Below are positions 7,407-12,064 of a stretch of DNA of 12,064 bases, piece after piece. The stretch's first letter is position 1. The number at the start of each line of letters is the position of its first letter. Origin of the DNA: Glaciecola sp. UBA2563 (GTDB lineage: Bacteria > Pseudomonadota > Gammaproteobacteria > Enterobacterales > Alteromonadaceae); assembly GCA_002340325.1 (NCBI GenBank), contig DDLV01000082.1, forward strand, positions 1-12,064, written 5' to 3'. Under the pieces are notes generated by a model. The model was not told the origin of the DNA. It ran no database searches and was given only the letters and a program-made list of their open reading frames with translations. The translations under genes were made by a program, and so were the position numbers.

Positions 7407-7497
7407 AGTTCAGCCATAATAAAGACGCTCGAGGCACATCCATGTGACGCTTGGCAAAAAACATCCTTGTTTTTTGACACTTTATTATGGCTGAACT
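7407..7497. repeat. Palindromic element with perfect 18-bp inverted repeats behind pilU
   Basis: AGTTCAGCCATAATAAAG at 7407-7424 recurs as its exact reverse complement at 7480-7497, with 55 bases between. Inside the loop are a second hairpin, CAAAAAACA-TCCT-TGTTTTTTG at 7455-7476, a small CACAT-CC-ATGTG repeat at 7435-7446, and a direct GACGCT repeat at 7424-7429 and 7446-7451. Placed 52 bases after the pilU stop, the RNA could fold into a long hairpin that ends or protects the pilTU transcript. The T run of the inner hairpin adds terminator character. The geometry also fits a miniature inverted-repeat element, but no flanking target duplication is obvious. It does not fit an integron attC site. 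Confidence 0.7.
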
Positions 7498-7565
7498 CAC
7501 ATCACACACGCTTTTTTCAATCATACTTAAACGTTCAACCTCTAATAAGCAAAGTCACTCGAATA

Positions 7566-7595
7566 TTAATACCTGCTAGTCAGGTCTATTATAAT
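7566..7595 (+). promoter_or_regulatory. Probable sigma70 promoter of the DUF2007 gene
   Basis: A perfect -10 box TATAAT lies at 7590-7595. TTAATA at 7566-7571 matches four of six -35 bases with an 18-base spacer. Transcription would begin near 7602, giving a short leader with AAAAGG at 7608-7613. The box sits after the inverted-repeat element, which suggests the DUF2007 gene is transcribed separately from pilTU. Confidence 0.55.
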
Positions 7596-7639
7596 AAGGC
7601 ACAATCGAAAAGGTTTATCGAGTGGGCGAACAAGGGAAA

Positions 7640-7957
7640 ATGAAACGCTTTTATCAGGATTACAACACAGTCAAAGTATATCAGGTGAAGCAGTTGCTGA
7701 CTGATGCTGGAATACAGTGCGTTGTCAAAAATGAGCTTATACAAGGTGCAGCCGGCGAAATACCTTTAAATGAAGCGATGCCCGAAATATGGTTGGTTGA
7801 TGAAGAATGGGACAGCAAAGCAAACCAATTACTTGCGAATTTTGAACAGGCACAGCAAGAGATGTCTGCTACCGCAGAATGGATTTGTTCAGAATGTCAT
7901 ACCGTGAATGAGGGAGATTTTGGTATTTGCTGGAATTGTCAGACACCAAGGGAGTAG
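7640..7957 (+). CDS. DUF2007 domain protein with C-terminal zinc ribbon
   Basis: This is a small cytosolic protein of 105 residues. The N-terminal DUF2007 (GlnB-like, putative signal-transducing) domain spans about 1-70 and shows the family pattern MKRFY...VKQLLTDAGIQCVVKNELIQGAAGEIPLNEAMPEIWLVDEE. The C-terminus is a zinc ribbon: Cys83 and Cys86 (CSEC) and Cys97 and Cys100 (CWNC), a C-x2-C-x10-C-x2-C arrangement. The molecular function is unknown; the zinc finger suggests binding to protein or nucleic acid. The start is uncertain. The ATG at 7640 matches the family N-terminus but has AAGGG only three bases away. An in-frame GTG at 7622 has better-spaced AAAAGG (eight bases) and would add MGEQGK. 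It is convergent with ruvX across 18 bases, with no terminator visible there. Confidence 0.87.
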   Translation: MKRFYQDYNTVKVYQVKQLLTDAGIQCVVKNELIQGAAGEIPLNEAMPEIWLVDEEWDSKANQLLANFEQAQQEMSATAEWICSECHTVNEGDFGICWNCQTPRE

Positions 7958-7975
7958 CATAAGCTTCGATCTTCA

Positions 7976-8386
7976 TCATTGCTCTGCAAACCAACTCTCA
8001 AAAATCAGGCAGGCCGAGACACTATCAACCTTGCCTTTTCCAAGTTTTTTAACACCACCAAGCTCAAACAAGCGAGATTTTGCCTCGACGGTACTCAGTC
8101 TTTCATCGAATTGATGTACGGTCTTGCGGCTTAAATTATGCAGTCGGTTAGCAAACTTACGCGAGCGATTAGTGATGTCTTGCTCTGTACCATCCATGTT
8201 GAGCGGTAATCCTACAAGAAGCGCGTCTGGTTGCCACTCATCTATCAATGCACTGACCGCTTGCCAGTTGGGAATGCCTTGTTTCGCTGCAATTGCATCT
8301 AATGGTGAGGCAGTGCCTGTAACCATTTGACCAACTGCCACACCAATGCTTTTTGTGCCGAAGTCAAAAACGAGAATACTAGACAT
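7976..8386 (-). CDS. ruvX: RuvX/YqgF putative Holliday junction resolvase and rRNA-processing nuclease
   Basis: This is an RNase H-fold nuclease of 136 residues (E. coli YqgF about 138). It is essential in E. coli and is implicated in 16S rRNA 5'-end maturation; Holliday-junction resolution was proposed from its fold. The metal-binding acidic residues are visible: Asp8 in VFDFGTKSIGVAVGQ, Asp94-Glu95 in DERLST, and Asp121 in KGKVDSVSA. VGLPLNMDGTEQ at about 58-69 is a strong family signature. The protein aligns with E. coli YqgF over its whole length. It is the last gene of the leftward run, 31 bases behind yqgE, and its ribosome-binding site seems to lie within the hairpin at 8397-8419. Confidence 0.96.
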   Translation of the reverse strand: MSSILVFDFGTKSIGVAVGQMVTGTASPLDAIAAKQGIPNWQAVSALIDEWQPDALLVGLPLNMDGTEQDITNRSRKFANRLHNLSRKTVHQFDERLSTVEAKSRLFELGGVKKLGKGKVDSVSACLIFESWFAEQ

Positions 8387-8396
8387 ATCTGGGTGC

Positions 8397-8419
8397 AGCC
8401 TTTCGATTTATGAAAGGCT
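8397..8419 (-). promoter_or_regulatory. Hairpin over the yqgE stop and ruvX ribosome-binding site
   Basis: On the minus strand AGCCTTTC and GAAAGGCT form a perfect 8-bp stem with a 7-base loop. The 5' arm begins inside the yqgE stop codon (TAG at 8420-8418). The 3' arm contains AAAGG, the only purine-rich ribosome-binding candidate before the ruvX ATG, 12 bases upstream of it. Ribosomes finishing yqgE would melt the stem, so ruvX translation may be coupled to yqgE. There is no T run, so it is not a terminator. The role is inferred. Confidence 0.45.
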
Positions 8420-8993
8420 AGGCATGGCCGCCCTGAGAGGAGATTTGCCATACGTTGACGCCGAGTTTGTTCATTGCTGCTTGCCATCTTTGTTGCATAG
8501 GAACATCAAATAGGATGTCCATATCATAGGGCAACGTTAACCATGAGTTTTCTTGAATTTCTTGTTCAAGCTGGCCGGGAGACCAGCCAGCGTAGCCTAG
8601 CGCTACAAGCGTTTTCTTAGGGCCAACATCGCTGGCGAGGTGAGAAAGGATGTCTTTTGACGTCGTGAGCATTATTTCAGAATCCAATTCTACGCTTGAT
8701 GACCAGCCAGGTTGAGTTGAGTGTAAGACAAAGCCACGGTCTTGATGTACAGGACCGCCCATAATGACCAGTTTCTCACTTTTTTCATCTTCGATCGTTG
8801 CATCTTCATCCGCCTGCTTGACCAGTTCTCTAAACGTCATTTGAGACGGCTGATTGATAACTAAGCCCATTGCACCTTCATCATTGTGTTCGATAATCAG
8901 CGTAACGCTTCGCTCAAAGTAGCTTTCTGCCAGCGACGGCATGGCAACTAAAAAGTGGTTTTGTAAACTGTCTACTTTGTCAATACTGCTCAT
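8418..8993 (-). CDS. yqgE: YqgE/AlgH family protein
   Basis: This is a UPF0301 (YqgE/AlgH) cytosolic protein of 191 residues, a typical length. Family blocks are NHFLVAMPSLAESYFERSVTLIIEHNDEGAMGLVINQP at the N-terminus (about 12-49), MGGPVHQDRGFVLH at about 78-91, and LGYAGWSPGQLEQEIQENSWL at about 137-157. The biochemical role is unresolved; the Pseudomonas homologue AlgH was first tied to alginate regulation. The start at 8993 lies six bases after the gshB stop, consistent with one transcript. The gshB-yqgE-ruvX order is widely conserved in gammaproteobacteria. Confidence 0.95.
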   Translation of the reverse strand: MSSIDKVDSLQNHFLVAMPSLAESYFERSVTLIIEHNDEGAMGLVINQPSQMTFRELVKQADEDATIEDEKSEKLVIMGGPVHQDRGFVLHSTQPGWSSSVELDSEIMLTTSKDILSHLASDVGPKKTLVALGYAGWSPGQLEQEIQENSWLTLPYDMDILFDVPMQQRWQAAMNKLGVNVWQISSQGGHA

Positions 8994-8999
8994 TTGTCT

Positions 9000-9950
9000 C
9001 TATTGACCTCTCATTTCCTCTATTGCTTCGAATAACGTCGCGCATATATCAATAGGATATGCGGCTTCAATTTCTCTAACACAAGTAGGTGATGTTATAT
9101 TTATTTCAGTAATTTTGGTACCAATCATATCAAGACCTACAAAATAAAGTCCCCTTGATACCATGTCCTTAGCGACCTGCTGTGCGACATCAAGTTCGTC
9201 ATCTGTAAGTGGTTGTGGACGACCGGTTCCGCCAGCGGCGATGTTGCCTCTTGTTTCATTTTTTGCGGGCAAACGAGCAAGACAATAGGGCATGACTTGG
9301 CCGTTTACAATCAAGATGCGTTTGTCACCGTCTGATATCTCAGGCAGATAGCGTTGGAACATACCGAGTTGGGTTCCGTTGCTTGTTAAGATTTCGGACA
9401 CAACGCCTAAGTTTAATCCATCGCCTTTCACTCTAAAAATCGACGTTCCACCCATTCCATCCAAGGGCTTGCAAATAATATCTGAATGTAAAGCATGAAA
9501 TGCTTTAATTTGCGTTTTGTCAGCGGTTACCAGTGTATCTGGAATTAGCTCAGCGTATAAGGCCGTAAATAGCTTTTCATTAAAATCCCTCAGTGCTTGC
9601 GGGCGATTGACAACGAGGCTACCTGCATTCTCCGCCAATTCAAGAATATGCGTAGCATATAAAAAGTCTTGGTCAAAAGGAGGATCTTTCCTCATCATAA
9701 TGACGTCCATATCAGCTAAGGGACCATCATAGACTTCCAGTATCTGGTAATAATCTTCTTGTTGGTCTTTTACCTCTATTTTCGCGCACTGTGCCAGCGG
9801 TACGCCATTGTTGATGCTCAAGTCCTTCATTTGCAAATAATAGACAGAATGTCCTCTTGCTTGGGCAGATAACATCATAGCGAAAGTCGTGTCTTTTTTG
9901 GTTTTTATGGTGCTTATTTCATCCATAACGAAAGCTATTTTTAATGGCAT
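9000..9950 (-). CDS. gshB: Glutathione synthetase GshB
   Basis: GshB is an ATP-grasp ligase that joins gamma-glutamylcysteine and glycine to make glutathione in the cytosol. It has 316 residues, the same length as E. coli GshB. The N-terminal domain opens KIAFVMDEIS and holds MRKDPPFDQDFLYAT at about 86-100. The ATP-grasp parts are KPLDGMGGTSIFRVK at 161-175 (glycine-rich loop), the NETRGNIAAGGTG loop at 231-243, and the metal-binding EINITSPTC at 282-290. The gene sits 30 bases behind rsmE and six bases before yqgE. The product would supply glutathione used by enzymes such as the GST encoded at 1782-2399. Confidence 0.97.
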   Translation of the reverse strand: MPLKIAFVMDEISTIKTKKDTTFAMMLSAQARGHSVYYLQMKDLSINNGVPLAQCAKIEVKDQQEDYYQILEVYDGPLADMDVIMMRKDPPFDQDFLYATHILELAENAGSLVVNRPQALRDFNEKLFTALYAELIPDTLVTADKTQIKAFHALHSDIICKPLDGMGGTSIFRVKGDGLNLGVVSEILTSNGTQLGMFQRYLPEISDGDKRILIVNGQVMPYCLARLPAKNETRGNIAAGGTGRPQPLTDDELDVAQQVAKDMVSRGLYFVGLDMIGTKITEINITSPTCVREIEAAYPIDICATLFEAIEEMRGQ

Positions 9951-9980
9951 TTGCGTTCCTTTTATAATCCAAGGTGTGTT

Positions 9981-10709
9981 CTAGAAATCACCAAAAAGAG
10001 TTTGGAGCACACTGATACTGGTCACGGCTGCAGTTTCGGTGCGCAAAACCCGTGGTCCAATGCTGCAGCATTTAAAACCACGTTGTTCAGCGTTATAAAC
10101 TTCTGTCTCGGAGAATCCGCCTTCGGGCCCAACAAGTAACATAAAGCCTTTTTGCGGTTTTGCAAGCCTACTCAAATAGGTTGCTGATTTTGGCGCTAGG
10201 ATGACCTTTTGAAGTTCACTGTTGGCTGCCAGAATTTGATTAAACGGAATTACCGGTTCAATACAGGGAACCACATTTCGTCCGCATTGTTCGCAAGCAG
10301 CAATGACGATTTTTTGCCAATGCTCAACTTTTTTTTGCCAGCGTTGGTCATTAAGTTTGACATTACCATTTTCTGTTGTGATCGGGGTAATTTTAGATAC
10401 CCCTAACTCAACGGACTTTTGCAATGCGTAGTCCATTCGATCGCCTTTCGATATGGCTTGCACCAAGTGGATATCGAGCGGACTTTCAACATTTAAGGCA
10501 AGTTGGGTTTGCACGATGACTTCAGCACTTTTCTTACTAATATGATTGATTTCGGATGGATAGTCACAGCCATCGCCGTTGAAGAGCACAATCGATTGGC
10601 CTTCACCCAACCTTAAAACATTAACAACGTAATGAAAAAGTGTGTTTGACAACTCGAACTTTATATCTACTTTAAGTATTCTATCAACATAGAGGCGAGG
10701 TATTCGCAA
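9981..10709 (-). CDS. rsmE: 16S rRNA m3U1498 methyltransferase RsmE (TTG start)
   Basis: RsmE uses S-adenosylmethionine to methylate U1498 of 16S rRNA at N3 in assembled 30S subunits. The protein has 242 residues (E. coli 243). An N-terminal PUA-like domain starts MRIPRLYVDRILKV. The C-terminal SPOUT domain has IHLVQAISKGDRMDYALQKSVELGV at about 80-104, IAACEQCGRN at 136-145, LLVGPEGGFSETE at 191-203 and the knot segment IGPRVLRTETAAV at 217-229. Position 10709 is a TTG codon; it gives the exact family N-terminus MRIPR, and no in-frame ATG exists nearby upstream. The ribosome-binding site is weak (GTGAG about 10 bases upstream). It is the first gene of the rsmE-gshB-yqgE-ruvX run, divergent from mscS. 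Confidence 0.95.
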   Translation of the reverse strand: MRIPRLYVDRILKVDIKFELSNTLFHYVVNVLRLGEGQSIVLFNGDGCDYPSEINHISKKSAEVIVQTQLALNVESPLDIHLVQAISKGDRMDYALQKSVELGVSKITPITTENGNVKLNDQRWQKKVEHWQKIVIAACEQCGRNVVPCIEPVIPFNQILAANSELQKVILAPKSATYLSRLAKPQKGFMLLVGPEGGFSETEVYNAEQRGFKCCSIGPRVLRTETAAVTSISVLQTLFGDF

Positions 10710-10904
10710 AGACTTATCTCACTCTTATCAGCTATGTTTGTACAATAACAAGTCACGGCGAAGTCGTCATCTTGTTGTTACAAAACACATCGATAATAAA
10801 ATTGTTAAAGCAAATGTGAATTGCAGGCTTTTGTAATTAGCGGATGTATTGCTTTACCTCGGAATAATAAAAACTGTAGATAATCAAGAGCAAGGAACAT
10901 CAAA
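10710..10904. other. Divergent intergenic region rsmE / mscS
   Basis: This spacer of 195 bases should contain promoters for rsmE (left) and mscS (right). AACAAG at 10747-10752 and CTTGTT at 10771-10776 form a short inverted repeat around an 18-base loop. The neighbouring TTGTACAA at 10739-10746 is a small palindrome close to the rsmE start. AT-rich -10-like hexamers (AATAAT at 10863-10868 and GATAAT at 10879-10884) precede mscS, but neither has a good -35 partner. AAGGA at 10892-10896 is the mscS ribosome-binding site. Confidence 0.4.
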
Positions 10905-11813
10905 ATGCTTAAATTTCAACTCCATAACCATGCAGCAGATGAGACGGAAGCTAGCGCCACTTCTGCTGAATCAATGGTAGATACTGTTTCCAATATGTCT
11001 GTCGATGACGTTGGAAATCTAATAACGACATACGTTATACCCTTTGCATTAGACCTGCTGATTGCAATCGTCATATTTGTCGTAGGTCGCTTCATCGTCA
11101 AACAAGTCGTAAAACTTGTCGGTAAAGCGTTATCTAAATCAAAATACGACGATATGTTAGTCGATTTCTTAAAGTCAATACTAAGTGCCGTACTGACGCT
11201 TATCGTGGTTATCGTTGCTCTGTCACAACTTGGCATAGATACAACCTCATTGGTCGCTATTCTCGGTGCTGCTGGTTTGGCCATCGGTTTGTCATTGCAA
11301 GGTTCACTTTCAAACTTTGCGGCTGGTGTAATGCTATTGGTGTTTAAACCCTTTAAAGCAGGTAACTTTGTCGAAGCAGGTGGCGCTTCAGGCGTTGTAG
11401 ATAGCATTGGTATTTTCACCACTACTATGCACACTGTAGATAACAAAAAAGTCATCGTGCCTAATGGTGCCATCTATAGCGATAATATTACAAACTACTC
11501 TGCAATGGACACGCGACGCGTTGATATGACGTTTGGCGTTGGCTATGAAGACGACATCAAGAAAGTAAAAGAAGTCCTAACAGAGATGATTAATGCAGAT
11601 GAGCGGGTATTACAAGACCCTGCACCGCAAGTCGCATTGGCTGAGCTTGGTGATAGCACAGTAAACTTTATCGTAAGACCTTGGGTCAAATCGGGCGACT
11701 ACTTTGGTGTGATGCTTGATTTCACTGAAGCTGTGAAATTGCGTTTCGACGAAGAGGGGATTTCAATTCCTTACCCGCAGATGGATGTTCACGTTAACAA
11801 GCAAGGCGAATAG
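10905..11813 (+). CDS. mscS: Small-conductance mechanosensitive channel, MscS family
   Basis: This is an inner-membrane homoheptameric channel that opens under membrane tension in hypo-osmotic shock. It has 302 residues (E. coli MscS 286). TM1 is at about 42-64, TM2 at about 90-109, and the pore helix TM3 at about 114-148 reads LVAILGAAGLAIGLSLQGSLSNFAAGVMLL, with the Ala/Gly packing pattern and the LQGSLSNFAAG hallmark. The cytoplasmic beta and alpha-beta domains follow (VIVPNGAIYSDNITNYS at 183-199) and end in the family's ISIPYPQMDVHV. The N-terminus before TM1 is about 40 residues, polar and acidic, somewhat longer than in E. coli. AAGGA eight bases before the ATG supports the start. TAG is followed directly by in-frame TGA. 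A hairpin terminator follows at 11878. Confidence 0.95.
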   Translation: MLKFQLHNHAADETEASATSAESMVDTVSNMSVDDVGNLITTYVIPFALDLLIAIVIFVVGRFIVKQVVKLVGKALSKSKYDDMLVDFLKSILSAVLTLIVVIVALSQLGIDTTSLVAILGAAGLAIGLSLQGSLSNFAAGVMLLVFKPFKAGNFVEAGGASGVVDSIGIFTTTMHTVDNKKVIVPNGAIYSDNITNYSAMDTRRVDMTFGVGYEDDIKKVKEVLTEMINADERVLQDPAPQVALAELGDSTVNFIVRPWVKSGDYFGVMLDFTEAVKLRFDEEGISIPYPQMDVHVNKQGE

Positions 11814-11877
11814 TGAGCTGATGCTTAGATTCAGTTTGTGTTGTTATTGCATCTGAGCTTTTCTTAAATTCGATATC

Positions 11878-11903
11878 ACAAAGGCACCATTTGGTGCCTT
11901 TGT
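11878..11903 (+). terminator. Probable intrinsic terminator of mscS
   Basis: ACAAAGGCACCA at 11878-11889 pairs perfectly with TGGTGCCTTTGT at 11892-11903. The stem is up to 12 bp, with a 2-base loop (more realistically 11 bp with a 4-base loop). The trailing T tract is short (TTTGT), so termination may be partial. It stands 64 bases after the mscS stop and is nearly symmetric, so it could work in both directions. Confidence 0.7.
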
Positions 11904-11910
11904 ACTATTA

Positions 11911-12064
11911 GGGGCTGTTGATCTTTGTTTATTATTTGAGCAGCAGGTCATTTAGCCGTCAGACAACCACAAATGAGTGTGGTTTGGTGGTGCCAAATGA
12001 GCGAAATTGTGGGCAGTATGCCGGCTAAATGGCCGCTGCCCAAAGGGCTGTCACCTATAATGAC
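11911..12064. repeat. Nested palindromic, mobile-element-like sequence cut by the right edge
   Basis: Right after the mscS terminator an abrupt block begins with GGGGCTGTTGATCTTTG. CATTTAGCCG at 11949-11958 pairs perfectly with CGGCTAAATG at 12022-12031. The stem continues outward, with a G-T pair and one bulge, through GCAGC/GCTGC (11940-11944 with 12035-12039) and TTTG/CAAA (11935-11938 with 12041-12044). Inside are AACCACA/TGTGGTT (11965-11971 with 11978-11984) and competing stems TTTGG/CCAAA (11983-11997) and GGGCAG/CTGCCC (12011-12041). GGGCTGT repeats directly at 11912 and 12045. No complete gene is present. A minus-strand frame is open from the edge to a TGA at 11948-11950, and a plus-strand ATG at 11997 is open to the edge; neither is recognisable. 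It may be an insertion-sequence end, a MITE or a chromosomal repeat. Confidence 0.55.

Noticed and set aside
7407..7497. Reading the inverted repeat behind pilU as an integron attC site
   Set aside because: attC sites carry RYYYAAC at the 5' end and GTTRRRY at the 3' end with unpaired extrahelical bases. Here the ends are AGTTCAGC and GCTGAACT in the opposite orientation and the arms pair perfectly. No integrase or cassette array is present.
7290..7643. A plus-strand open frame of 117 codons running from the pilU tail into the spacer
   Set aside because: It begins at a TTG inside pilU in another frame and has no ribosome-binding site. It runs straight through the 18-bp inverted repeat and the DUF2007 promoter, overlaps the next gene's start, and resembles no family I know.
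10916..11473. Long minus-strand frame opposite mscS (185 codons)
   Set aside because: It is a shadow of mscS: low-complexity Thr/Ser/Pro-rich translation, no ribosome-binding site and no recognisable domain, while the plus strand encodes a full MscS.
1096..11813. MscL and MscS genes in one window as a dedicated osmotic-stress island
   Set aside because: They lie almost 10 kb apart with unrelated housekeeping operons between and separate regulation, so coincidence is the simpler reading.
11997..12064. Possible gene start at ATG 11997, open to the right edge (MSEIVGSMPAKW...)
   Set aside because: It has only 22 codons in view, no good ribosome-binding site, and lies inside the nested inverted repeats. 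It cannot be supported without more sequence.

Overview
The window reads as chromosome of a marine gammaproteobacterium, most likely an Alteromonadales member (Alteromonas/Glaciecola-like). This rests on moderate-to-low GC, close protein resemblance to Escherichia coli MscL, ProC, GshB, RuvX and RsmE, and the gene block yggT-proC-yggS / pilT-pilU, which is also found in Pseudomonas. The taxonomic call is an inference from remembered sequences, not from a search. Fifteen protein genes are supported. No rRNA, tRNA, CRISPR array, phage or complete insertion sequence was seen.

Layout. 1-1080: yaaA (+) behind a palindromic leader, ending at a strong hairpin shared as a bidirectional terminator with mscL (-). 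1495-1781: divergent spacer between mscL and a glutathione S-transferase gene (+). 2478-5121: a leftward run yggS -> proC -> yggT -> DUF4426 gene, covering PLP homeostasis, proline synthesis, a small membrane protein and an exported protein. 5163-7354: the twitching-motility ATPases pilT and pilU (+), divergent from yggS across only 41 bp. 7355-7639: a spacer holding a perfect 18-bp inverted repeat and the promoter of a DUF2007/zinc-ribbon gene (+). 7976-10709: a leftward operon-like run rsmE -> gshB -> yqgE -> ruvX. 10905-11813: an mscS-type channel gene (+) with its own hairpin terminator. 11911-12064: a structured, repeat-like stretch running off the right edge, probably part of a mobile or palindromic element.

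Together the genes are conserved housekeeping functions: osmotic-shock valves (MscL, MscS), glutathione synthesis and use (GshB, GST), oxidative-stress protection (YaaA), rRNA processing and methylation (RuvX, RsmE), and type IV pilus retraction (PilT, PilU). No undescribed multi-gene system is evident. The least explained parts are the inverted-repeat element behind pilU, the nested hairpins at the right edge, a hairpin that appears to cover the ruvX ribosome-binding site, and the palindrome before yaaA. Two genes (pilT, rsmE) appear to use TTG start codons.
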